The notes beneath the pieces were generated by a model. The model had not been told where the DNA came from and ran no database searches. It was given only the letters and a program-made list of their open reading frames with translations. DNA of 16,360 nt. It comes from Eimeria necatrix. Its lineage: Eukaryota > Apicomplexa > Conoidasida > Eucoccidiorida > Eimeriidae. The first letter of the stretch is position 1; the number at the start of each line of letters is the position of its first letter. Positions 1 to 8,414 of this stretch are shown here, piece by piece. The stretch is from positions 1 through 16,360 of the forward strand of contig NW_013654656.1 of the NCBI RefSeq assembly GCF_000499385.1. The letters run 5' to 3'. The position numbers and the translations under genes are program-made.

Positions 1-97
1 GCCTGTCTCCCTCCAGTCTTGCGACCCCTCGTAGGTCGCTGGCTAGCTATCCTCTCTAGAGCACTAACCAGCCCCATTGTAGTTTCTGTGCACTACA
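1..97 (-). repeat. LTR end of a Ty3/Gypsy-type retroelement, minus orientation (partial)
   Basis: The reverse complement of this stretch aligns from end to end with the first ~96 bp of the LTR at 11659-12067. By eye there are about a dozen differences and one small indel, so roughly 87% identity. The terminal TGTAGTG of the LTR corresponds to CACTACA at 91-97. This is therefore the U3 start of an LTR whose body lies left of the window, either a solo LTR or the 5' LTR of an element running leftwards. Similarity stops at the predicted boundary: I see no match between the sequences just outside the two LTRs. Confidence 0.8.
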
Positions 98-152
98 CTA
101 GCGATCATCCCTAGGACACTAGTCAGCCCCATTGTAGTGTCTCAGCACTACA
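98..152 (-). repeat. Second copy of the LTR's first 55 bp, minus orientation
   Basis: This is a direct repeat of 43-97 with a 55-bp period; both copies contain cagccccattgtagt (starting at 69 and 124) and both end in CACTACA (91-97 and 146-152). In reverse complement it matches the first 55 bp of the plus-strand LTR at 11659 with about six mismatches. It differs from its own neighbour at about ten positions. It could be a truncated LTR into which another LTR inserted, or a tandem duplication of the LTR end. The true outer LTR boundary is therefore either 97 or 152. Confidence 0.75.
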
Positions 153-291
153 GTAGGTCCTGCGTGTAGTTCATAGCCATTACAGTTTTCCCTACTGAGG
201 CTATAGTGAACGTATAGTGGCATATTCCGCGGAAAAAACACGATGCAATATTAGTATTACGTTAGATCAATTAGGCAAAAGATACAGCCAA

Positions 292-319
292 CTAGCTATG
301 AGTGCCAGCTAGCTATGAG
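292..319. repeat. Short direct repeat, 11 bp, 17-bp period
   Basis: The sequence ctagctatgag occurs at 292-302 and again at 309-319. The core tagctat also appears in the LTR fragment at 44-50, so it may be a degraded piece of LTR-like sequence. No function can be read from it. Confidence 0.5.
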
Positions 320-618
320 AACCGGTTACGAGTGAGAACAGGCTAAAAGCGTCAGCCGCGGATGTATCGCGGAGACACCAACCCACATTAGGGAGTCACA
401 GTCTGACGGCAGATCTTTTACACTTTTTTTTCGAGGAAAAGGGACTAGAAACATGACATGCGGCTAATTACATGGATTTAAGGAGTTTTCGCTTGATTTA
501 TCGGGATGCTGCTCACAGAGAAGCACTTAGGTGTTCACGTAGTGGCAGCAGTAAATCCGCTCGCACACTACACTGATAGCTCTGGTTGCCCATAACAAGA
601 TTCGTTCTCGAACAGTGC

Positions 619-649
619 CCTCTTAAGAGCATAGTATCCTCTTAAGAGC
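619..649. repeat. Paired palindromic 12-bp repeats
   Basis: The sequence cctcttaagagc occurs twice, at 619-630 and 638-649, a 19-bp period. Each copy contains the perfect 10-bp palindrome CTCTTAAGAG. Two identical palindromes about two helical turns apart upstream of a gene could be a paired binding site, but this is inference from geometry alone. Confidence 0.55.
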
Positions 650-2053
650 CGACGTTTGTTGCAGCAGACCCAAGGTCTATCAGCTTGAGTCCAGGGTGGG
701 CGGAAAACCCTGTGCAGAGCCACTGCTGTAGACCATGTAGACCGGGAACAGGCCTCGTGATTCCTCTGCTGTGAGGACGGACTGTGGGATATCTCTCACT
801 CTGACAAGCCTCGGCGAATCAACCCGATTTTGCTTATAATAAATTCCATCGGTCTTTTATTCCTTCTTATTTCAGTGGAAGTTTCTCTTTTTGCTATTGA
901 GATTTCCATCCCCATTATTCATGCTTTTGCTCAATAGAAGTCGGCTCTGAGTCAGGCGAATGCGGCCTCATTCATGCCATTTTACAATGGTGCTTGTCCT
1001 GCCTTATGTCTGCATCATGTAGGCACCAAGAGCGTGTGTGGACCCAAAGACGGGTTTCACATACCTAAAACGCTCGTGAAGCTCACTATGATATGAAAGG
1101 AGCTACAACTGTTATCTTAGCATAAAGACACCTAGTTTCCCTTCTTCAAGCTGTAGTCCCCAACATGATGCGAACCTCCAGTGCTGGCCGACGCTCTGCG
1201 TGCAAGGGGTCAAATAGACAGATTAACTGCTCCGATATCTTTTGAAACTCAACATAATGAGCATTTTACTTGAAGTTGGCCCCTGTATTTTTTGTTTTGC
1301 CGAGTGAGGGGTCGAGCAGAACTTGCTGGTCTTCTCTTGAAGGGAAGTGGGAAGTACCTGCTTGTGCCGCCGCCATCACCTGCCTTTATAAGGCTACATG
1401 TAACTGCTTAAAGTTGTGGCGGTTCTATGAGTGCATTCTGCAGTATGGATGGAGAACGGGATGAGGGGCTCACTGCTGTCAACTTCCAGTCCAGGTCCAC
1501 AACTGCTAGGCTGCGACCATCGCTGCAGATGAGTGGGTCCATTGTACTATCGCAGGGAGGACACTGTGATCATGCCTGCTTGTTTACTCTTGTATCAGAC
1601 CCGTGTATTTTATGTTCAAATTACGACTGATGCCTCATTCTTCCGCTGCGACGTCCCAAGGAGCCTAGTAGGGCTGTAGGCGCGCTGCCGACCAGCAGTG
1701 AAGTACGTGCTGGCCTTTGTTTGAGGACCAAAATTGAAAGTCTTTTCATAACTTTTCAGATATACTTTTGATTTTTTGTTTGTTGGCTCCTGCCAGCTAT
1801 CCTTAGAAGGCAGGGGCCCTCCCTCTCGGTTTGGTAGAGGCTACGCGTGGAAGAGTAGGTACTGCTACAGTGTTTGCTGTTCCATTTCTCACCCTTAACA
1901 CACCTGGTATCCAATTGTTTGCTTGTAACAAACTTGATGCAGTAAAGATTTGAAGAAACATTTGACACCTGACTGTGTCTAGATCTGCTTTTTGGCGAGG
2001 GACTAAGAAAGCCCCGAGCATCCCCAATCATTTGCCTCCTGTTCTCCTCCGCA

Positions 2054-2230
2054 GAAGTCAACCCATGCAGGCCCAACAGAGACAGAAGCATCAGCAGCAG
2101 CAGCAGCACGGGCCGCAGCAGCAGGAGCCGCAGCAGCAACGGCAGCAGCAAAGGAGAAAGGCCATAACTGCACAGAGGTCGCCACCCTGCGTCCTTCCAG
2201 GCTGCTGAGACAAGTCATAAGGTATCTGCT
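2054..2230 (+). other. Possible upstream exon or 5' UTR with CAG repeats
   Basis: A pyrimidine-rich run ending in cctcctgttctcctccgcag at 2034-2053 is a good candidate 3' splice site. Just after it, from an ATG at 2065, a Gln-rich frame runs to a TGA at 2206-2208 and includes Q-rich stretches like those of the kinase N-terminus. This frame is not in phase with the main exon that begins at 2231. It could be an extra 5' exon joined by an unrecognised intron, an upstream ORF, or non-coding CAG repeat. The main frame itself is open only from 2168, after a TAA at 2165-2167. Confidence 0.3.
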
Positions 2231-4904
2231 ATGCGTGCAGAAGGACAGGAACTGCTGCAACAGCAGCAGGCGACTTTATCCCAGCAGCAGCAAGCAATTC
2301 CGTCGCACCAGCAGCAGGTAACCCCGTCACAACAGCAGCAGCTGCTCTCAACAGCACCTCCGCAGCACCATCAACAAGACGAACATCAACACCAGCAGCA
2401 ACAACAGCCCCGGCCGACTCGTCGCAGTAATCGCAACAACCCACACCAGCGGCAGCAGCAGGATCAACAGGAACAACATCAGCAGCAGCCAAGGTCACGC
2501 AACAGAACAAACCCGCAACGGCGCTCGCGTCAGCAGCATCAGCAGCACCAGCAGGCCGGAGCTCTAGCACCATGGGGTTCCCAAGCATCTGCATTGCCTG
2601 CAGCGGGGAGGCAAGTGCGGCGTACTTCAAGGGCTGTGCGGAGGGACGCAGCAGGGGCATCGGAAGCGTGTCCTCCTGCAGTGCCTGTCAAGGACTGGGT
2701 TTCCCGCGCAATGCAGCAGCGTGGTTGGGAGAATTCGGAGAGGCAAAAACGTGAAGATTATGTGCCGACGCTGCCGGAGGGAGGGATCCCCTCTGAGGGC
2801 TTTCGATTTCGGTTGGACCACGGGTATCCGTTGGACATACGAGGGGGTGGCACACAAGGGAGGTCGCGGCCAGGTGCTGCTGCCGCTCACTGCCCTTTTT
2901 TCCCTCCTCCGTTTTGTCTGCCTTTACTAGGTGGGCTCCCGCAGCAAGGGCCTACTGGGTGCTCTGCACAGACATGGGGGTCACAGATGCCGTTTGAAGC
3001 TCCCGATGCGGCCCGCGCAGGCCTTTCTCCTCCGCTTGCTTCGCAGCAGGTTTTTTCCGGCCAACTGAAAGGTTCCCCGCAGCAGCAGCAGCGTGTGCAG
3101 CAGCAGCCTCACGTACAGCAGCAGCAGCGCGCACAGCAGCACATGCAGCACCATTCTCGGCTTGCCCCTCTCCCGGCACATTATTTGCAGTCTTCTTCAG
3201 ACTATCCGTTTCCCCCCATGATGGGAGTACCGACACGGTCCCCCTTTGGCAGGGAAACACATGCGGAGGGCAGCAGCAGCGGCACGTTGCAGCGTCGGGA
3301 CGAGTCGTGCAGGGGCAATACAAGCAACAACGCTCAGCTGCTTGCCTCCGAAGCAGACCCAGCTGATTTTTCTGCTGCAGCTGCAGCAACAACTGAAGCA
3401 GCCAGAACAGGTGACAGACAAACTACTGCAGCGCAGCCTGCTGCTGCCACACCGATGGGTGATAGCCTTAGATGCAGGGAGGCAGCTGGTATCCACGCAG
3501 CCATAAGCACTTCAGACGAGGAAGAAAGCGGTCCATTTTCGGCTGCGCCTGCTGCTGGAGGAACAGCAACAACAACAGCAGCAACTCCAGCTCTTAGTAG
3601 CGTTGTGGCACTGGGGGCTTCAGTAGCATGCCCCAGCCCGTATGCTGTCGTGCGGGAAGGGCAGCTGCAGCAGCATTCTTGGCAGCACATGTCTCATCCG
3701 TATTGGCAATCATGGCAGCTGCAGGAGCACTGGCAGCTGCAATTGCAGCAGCAGCAGTGGCAACAGTGGCAGCAGCAGCAGTGGCAGCAGTGGCAGCGCT
3801 TGCCGTACACCGTTGCTGCTCCAGTTGATGCCTCTGCGTATTCATACGTGCCCATGCAACACCTGCAGCAACAGCAGCAAATCCAGCAGCTCCATCAGCT
3901 GCAGCAGCAGCAATACCTGAATCTGTTTCAGCAACAGCGACATGACTGGGGGAGCCAGAGGGCTTCTGGCCCAAGTAGAAACTATCAACGGACTCCTCGT
4001 CGAGTTCCACAGCAGCAGCAGCAGCAGCAGTATCAACAACAGCCTATTCAAGCCCACTACAACGGCGGAGTTGCTGATTCCCGCAGATGCCCTCAGCGTC
4101 AGTGGCAGCAATTGTCTTTCCCAGTGGCAGCAGCAGATTGTGTGCGTCACATTGCACCCGGTACCTCTGCAGCGGCGGTAGCTACTGCGTACCCCTGGTC
4201 CGTGCATGCACTAGCAGCGCCATCTGTTTACGACACCACGGCCCTCTCTCAATCAGGCTCACCGATGGCCCGTACGCATGGCCATTTTGTGGCTGCACCA
4301 TATACGTACACTTCCACGGCGCACAGTGCGCCGGCCTCCACATTCTGGTCGCAGCCTCAGTTGCAGCAGCAGGTGCAACAGCAAGTCCAGCAGCAGCAAC
4401 AGCAGCAGTGGCAATGGGAGGCCCAATCACGGTACTCTCGGGGTTCCAGCAATAGAAACTCGAGGGAGCAGCCGGGACGTTTGCGGACTGTACAGGATGA
4501 CCGAAACGCTATAAGCAGTACTCGGCACATAGTTGAGGCGCATTCACTTAGCTGTAGTGGGAAGGTAGGTAGAGGCTCTGCTACTGCTGCTGCTGAAGGT
4601 GGTCGCCAGGTGCTTTCGAGCAGCAATGCAGACGCTGGGGAATCGACGGATTCTGCAGCAGTCGCAGTTAAAGATGGTGAAGAAGGAAGCAGCCGCGACA
4701 GCAGCCGGAGCGAAACTCACAGCAGTCCTTCCCGTCGCAGTCGCAGTAGCAACAGTAGCAGCAGCATATCCAACAGCCACATGCTTCCTGAGGAAGGCTA
4801 CTCGTATACCAAGAATATGGCGTACTTAGCTCCCCTCGTAGAACGAAAGAAAGTGGGCCCAGAGGACTTTGTCCTGCTGCATGTCATTGGCAAAGGGTCA
4901 TATG
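2231..4904 (+). CDS. Kinase exon 1: Gln-rich extension and start of Gly-rich loop
   Basis: This exon supplies 891 codons plus one base. Most is Gln-rich with CAG/CAA runs, Ala runs and scattered Trp; residues near 800-860 turn to Ser/Arg-rich sequence ([14 protein letters not shown]). Only the last ~35 codons are ordinary domain sequence, leading into [17 protein letters not shown]. The donor is TATG|gtaaga at 4904/4905, which cuts the final Gly codon after its first base. Reading past the donor gives an abrupt stop at 4958-4960, as expected for intron sequence. Hydrophilic, non-membrane sequence throughout suggests a disordered region. Confidence 0.85.
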
Positions 4905-7900
4905 GTAAGAGCAGACAGGGAACAATAATGAGCGCGGCTAGCAGCATACTACAAGCCTGAGGCGTCTTTCAGAGTGTTCAGTATATTCGAAAGCAGCCAC
5001 ACTTGTTACTGTCAGCGCTCATTAATACGCTACAGCAAGCGAAAGAACAGCAGGAGGAGAAGCAACAGTCGACACAGCGACAACCGCGGTAGCTCTAGGA
5101 TACTTCAGTGAATTCGGCTCAAGTCCTTCTCGTTGTGGCTGTCTCTACTGCTCGCAATAAGCTCATGTTTGTCCGTGTGGTATGGAGCTACCGTTACTGA
5201 TTGCTGGTTTTTTTGTTTTCTTGTTTCAGGGAAAGTAATGCTTGTTCGATTCGAGCAGGACGGCCAACTGTATGCCCTTAAGGTGCTGCTGAAGGAGTCG
5301 CTGTTGCGTCGTAGCCAGGTGAGATCTTGTTGTTCCGACAGGAGATGCATGAATCGGAGAACATAGTTTCAGGGAGAGAAACATTTTCAGTGGCCGCCTG
5401 GATGGCAGCGGTAGACAAGGTCTTTACGTTCACGCGATCACATGTGGATGAAAGTAGTAGAAGTTGTTGAAATCACTCCTCAAGCTGCTGCCTATGCATT
5501 AGCTGCTGCCGTGGGTGGTTCGGCTGCAATTTTGTTTAGTCAGTGCTTGTATTTCTACATTGTGTTTTAGCATAATGTGGCGCTAACGGGTTTTGCAGGT
5601 GCAGCACACGCGAACCGAGCGCGCGGTTTTGGAAGTTATAACTCATCCTTTTATTGTGCAAATGCATTTCGCCTTTCAGACACCCAAGAAACTCTATTTC
5701 GTTTTAGAGTAGGTTTGACGCTGCATTGCCTGTGTTCTTGTCGCACTGCATCTCTAATTGCCACGCTATATATCCACTATTCCTTTCAGCTTCCTCTGTC
5801 TCTGTGTCCTTCAATAATTTCTTGCTTTGAAGCTGTACTCCGTGGACTTCGCTTCCTTGTTGCTTGCCATGCCGAATGTTTCCACGTCGCCCTTGTAAGA
5901 TACCCTCATGAGACCTCATGTGGCTTGCGTGCATACGTACATCAGGCAGCTTGCTGCTGCGGGTAGGACTGAGAGGTCTGTAGTACGTGAAGCAAACAGA
6001 ATGCATGTGACACTCTGTGGCTTGCAGGTACTGTCCTGGAGGGGAGTTATTCTTCCATCTACAGAAAGACAGGAAGTTTAGTGAGGAGCGATCGCGGTTC
6101 TACGCTGCCGAGCTCTTGCTTGCCTTGGAGCATCTCCACAAGCACAACGTTATCTATCGCGAGTGAGGCAACCCCATCAAAGCTTACTCTACTGTTGCCA
6201 CCAAACCGCGTGTTGCTTGTGTTTCCTTCCCTGCTTGGATAGGTTAAGTAAACGTGCGCATACAAGCAAACAAGCGATGCAAAACATGGCGGTGGATGCA
6301 ACACTGTAGAGTCTTTGGTTGCTGCTGCACCAGTGCAAATTCTCCTAATATGCATTACTAGTCACTAGACGGCGGTGGCGCGATGGGACTTGTTTACATC
6401 CAGCCGTTAGGTTAAAAGTTCGTCTGCGAAGGGAGAAATCGTTTGTGTTTTGTTATTGTGTGTCATTTATCGCCATTCTTTCTCAGCCTGAAGTCCGAAA
6501 ATGTTCTTCTGGACGCGGACGGTCACATCCGGCTGACAGATTTCGGCCTCTCCAAAAGCGGAATCGCTGACAACACTAGTGCACGAGTATAAAATACACT
6601 CTTCTGCTGCTGTTGCTGCCGTTGGTATTTCTTTTTTTCTGGTGTTAGTAGTTGGTAGGAACGATGGAGGCCTCCTGAAGGGTTTTGTTGTCCCTATGTT
6701 ACATGCGTCGCTGCTGTTTCCCACTCTCCAAGTTCTGCTGCATTGTGAATGACATTGTGCTTCAGTCCGTTTGCGGGACACCGGAATATATCGCTCCAGA
6801 GATCTTGTGTCAGGTAGGCCACGGGAAGGCAGCGGATTGGTGGAGTCTTGGAGCCCTGCTGTATGAGATGCTGACAGGTCTGCCTCCCTTCTATACGGCA
6901 AATCGCCAGGCCCTTTTCACCAATATTCTCTGGTAAGTTCGTTTGTCTCCTTTTACCCTCATGCTTCGAGCATCATCCACTTTCACACAAAAGAACATGC
7001 ATCGCCAGAATACTTACATTTAGGAATTTATGTGCTAGCATGAATGCGCGTATGCGTCCGTAATGAAGTGTGACTAATGACAGAGCTGGTGATGCGGTGA
7101 TTGATTGACAGTCGTTTGCATGGGAAACGGCTTTCCGTGTGTTGCTCCAGGCTTGGTCAAGCACCACCGGAATAGATGTTAGCGTGTGGACACTGCACTA
7201 TAACGCTCACCAGCGAATAGCAGATGCAAACATATCTTTGCGGTGAACATCATGCTTTCATGCGCGTTGGCTTATAACCAGTTGGGATTCTGGTTTTACA
7301 ACCTTCTGCCGTGCCTACTGCTGATTATGATCATCTGACAATGTTATCAGGGACAGCATGGATGGCCGGTTCCTAAAGTTGTGTATTGGATGATAATGAT
7401 CGGGCTTGACTTGGGATATTGAGCTCCCCTGAATTTTTTTGTTCGCCAGCGAGAAGAAGCGTGAATGCTATTTTGCTGTGCAGGGGAGGGTTAGACTTTC
7501 CCGCGGATCTTTCTCCCGCTGCTGTAGACCTCTTAAAGAGCTTATTGCACCGCGATGCCAATGAGAGACTTGGCGCTGGGCCTTTAGACGCAGAGGAGAT
7601 TAAAGTGTGTTTATCTGCTTTTTTTCGAAGCTGTGTAGCCAGATCAGACAAATGGTGGAAGGGAGGTGACACAAGCTACTTGATTAAAGAAACAGTTGTA
7701 GAGAGCATTTTGTTTCTGAACTTAACGGTTTGAATGGCCATGTGCTCAATGCAATCAGAATACTCTTTTTTCCCAAATTTTATTTCTTTTCAGAGACATC
7801 CTTTCTTTGCGCCGGTGGACTGGGGACGTCTTCTCGCCAAGGAAATTGAGCCTCCTTTCAAACCTCGCCTCCTTTCGCATGAGGACCCTAAGTATTTTCC

Positions 7901-8414
7901 TGCCGAAGTTAAAAGAGAACCAGTATTTTCAGATGATGGAGAAGGACCTGACGCAGCGTTTGGTAGTGGCGCCGTGAGGGACGCCGCCGCGAGAATGCAG
8001 AGGTCTCGCACGCCTAATCGTCGCGCCGCAGTCGACAGCAGCAGCTGTGGCGATAGCGGTAAAATTAGCAGCAGTAGTAGAACAAGGCCAGCAGCAAATT
8101 GTGCAGCTGATGGGAACTGTGTTGCGAGGCCCGCATCGGGTACAGGAGGTCACACGGAGGACGCATGTACAAATGAAAGGCCACACGCATGCAGCTCTCT
8201 TTCCTCCCATGACTCTCAGAACACTGAAGAAGATGAAGGGGAGGCCCTTTTCAAGGGTTTTTCCTACGATGAGCGCCTCCAGGGGTTTGTCTATCCATCT
8301 CACCAAAAATTTAACCAAGCTTCATCTACTTTGCTTGCTCTAACTCTCTCACACAGAAACTTGTTCACCTGCGAGATTCGCCGAGTACAAAATGCGAACA
8401 GTTATAGTCTTTGA
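2231..8414 (+). CDS. AGC-family Ser/Thr protein kinase (Akt/S6K/SGK-like) with giant Gln-rich N-terminus, 8 exons
   Basis: The kinase transfers phosphate from ATP to Ser/Thr of target proteins; its substrates cannot be read from sequence. I assembled it as 2231-4904, 5230-5318, 5599-5708, 6028-6162, 6487-6586, 6766-6932, 7484-7604 and 7794-8414. All introns are GT-AG (179-551 bp), and the joined frame gives 1338 aa. Residues 1-870 are low complexity and Gln-rich. The kinase domain spans about 880-1137: Gly loop GKGSYG, ATP Lys K909, helix-C Glu E928, catalytic D1003 (YRD), DFG D1021, and activation-loop S1037 before VCGTPEY, the PDK1-site position in AGC kinases. The AGC tail has a hydrophobic motif FKGFSY (phosphosite S1289). 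All catalytic residues are present, so it should be active. The family is firm; the subfamily is not, as Akt, S6K and SGK share these motifs. No PH domain is visible. The start at 2231 is the first ATG of the long frame, with G at -3, but upstream exons are possible. Confidence 0.88.
2258..4785 (+). repeat. CAG/CAA trinucleotide-rich low-complexity tract inside kinase exon 1
   Basis: Dozens of CAG/CAA runs of 3-8 units are spread over 2.5 kb. In the coding frame they give poly-Gln; some stretches shift to poly-Ala (near 3370-3400 and 3430-3450) or Ser/Asn-rich (near 4690-4780). The clean runs include 4012-4032 and 4387-4410. Because GCA, CAG and AGC are the same repeat in three frames, both strands show long but spurious Ala, Leu and Ser reading frames here. 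Such homopolymeric tracts are a known hallmark of Eimeria coding sequences. Confidence 0.85.
5230..5318 (+). CDS. Kinase exon 2: ATP-binding lysine strand
   Basis: The acceptor is ttgtttcag at 5221-5229 and the donor is CCAG|gtgaga at 5318/5319. The exon completes the Gly-loop Gly, continues [17 protein letters not shown], and contains the invariant ATP-phosphate-binding Lys (K909 in the joined protein). It ends in phase 0 at LLRRSQ, the linker into helix C typical of AGC kinases. Confidence 0.88.
5599..5708 (+). CDS. Kinase exon 3: helix C and N-lobe strands
   Basis: The acceptor is ttttgcag ending at 5598 and the donor is TTAGA|gtaggt at 5708/5709. The exon encodes [20 protein letters not shown] and then the MHFAFQT strand and YFVLE hinge. 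E928 is the helix-C Glu that salt-bridges to K909. The HPFI(V) and FAFQT signatures are characteristic of the Akt/S6K/SGK branch. It ends after two bases of the hinge Glu codon. Confidence 0.88.
6028..6162 (+). CDS. Kinase exon 4: hinge, GGELFFHL and helix E to the catalytic loop
   Basis: The acceptor is ggcttgcag ending at 6027 and the donor is CGCGA|gtgagg at 6162/6163. It encodes [20 protein letters not shown], the [13 protein letters not shown] helix, and VIYR of the catalytic loop. The exon ends after the first two bases (GA) of the catalytic Asp codon, which the next exon completes with C. Confidence 0.9.
6487..6586 (+). CDS. Kinase exon 5: catalytic and DFG loops
   Basis: The acceptor is tttctcag ending at 6486 and the donor is CACGA|gtataa at 6586/6587. 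The exon completes the catalytic Asp (D1003) and encodes [13 protein letters not shown], then [17 protein letters not shown]. The usual Pro of DLKPEN is Ser here, a substitution tolerated in AGC kinases. The Mg-binding DFG Asp is D1021. An alternative donor at 6579 (ACTA|gtgcac) is less likely because it breaks phase with the next exon. Confidence 0.87.
6766..6932 (+). CDS. Kinase exon 6: activation-loop end, APE and C-lobe helices
   Basis: The acceptor is gtgcttcag ending at 6765 and the donor is CTCTG|gtaagt at 6932/6933. It opens with [15 protein letters not shown]1037 sits where PDK1 phosphorylates AGC kinases, and APE anchors the activation segment. [18 protein letters not shown] and PPFYTANR follow, the standard AGC C-lobe. 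It ends after two bases of a Trp codon. Confidence 0.9.
7484..7604 (+). CDS. Kinase exon 7: late C-lobe with RLG motif
   Basis: The acceptor is ttgctgtgcag ending at 7483 and the donor is TTAAA|gtgtgt at 7604/7605. It encodes [20 protein letters not shown] and then [18 protein letters not shown], which holds the conserved Arg of subdomain XI and the RLG turn. Phase 0 leads directly into RHPFF of the last exon. The preceding intron (6933-7483, 551 bp) is the longest in the gene; I see nothing special in it. Confidence 0.88.
7794..8414 (+). CDS. Kinase exon 8: end of kinase domain and AGC C-terminal tail
   Basis: The acceptor is atttcttttcag ending at 7793; the stop is TGA at 8412-8414. [20 protein letters not shown] closes the kinase domain and starts the AGC tail (FKPRL). 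A turn-motif-like REPVFSDD at about 1174-1181 is followed by ~100 residues of Ser/Ala/Cys-rich low complexity, and then the hydrophobic motif FKGFSYDE (1285-1292, S1289). About 46 residues follow without a known motif. Spacing from turn motif to hydrophobic motif is normally about 20 residues, so this exon carries an insertion. Confidence 0.85.
   Translation, partial: RHPFFAPVDWGRLLAKEIEPPFKPRLLSHEDPKYFPAEVKREPVFSDDGEGPDAAFGSGAVRDAAARMQRSRTPNRRAAVDSSSCGDSGKISSSSRTRPAANCAADGNCVARPASGTGGHTEDACTNERPHACSSLSSHDSQNTEEDEGEALFKGFSYDERLQGFVYPSHQKFNQASSTLLALTLSHRNLFTCEIRRVQNANSYSL

Larger units (their letters stand above)
153..2053. other. Intergenic stretch, no supported gene
   Basis: I see no recognisable protein, tRNA, rRNA or CRISPR-like array in these 1.9 kb. 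The open frames are 60-130 codons or less, have no motif or codon pattern, and the long minus-strand one is an antisense shadow of the CAG repeats after 2080. The stretch contains two small repeat pairs (292-319 and 619-649) and an A/T-rich patch near 834-865 containing AATAAA. It probably holds the promoter and 5' UTR of the kinase gene, but no core promoter element can be assigned by eye. Confidence 0.5.

Noticed and set aside
1..152. Repeat array considered as a CRISPR or satellite start
   Set aside because: Only two units, no spacers, and both match a retrotransposon LTR end found elsewhere in the window.
153..207. Possible third degenerate copy of the 55-bp LTR unit
   Set aside because: Best alignment by eye is about 12 of 20 bases, not distinguishable from chance.
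1270..1630. Two overlapping plus-strand frames of 64-67 codons
   Set aside because: No motif, no splice context and no codon pattern; consistent with random open frames.
2229..4780. Long minus-strand reading frames rich in Ala or Leu and plus-strand Ser-rich frames
   Set aside because: They are the other five frames of the CAG/CTG repeats in kinase exon 1; they lack domains and mirror the Gln tracts exactly.
7605..7736. Continuation of kinase exon 7 past the donor to an in-frame stop
   Set aside because: The joined frame into RHPFF of the next exon is exactly what the family requires; read-through would remove the whole AGC tail.
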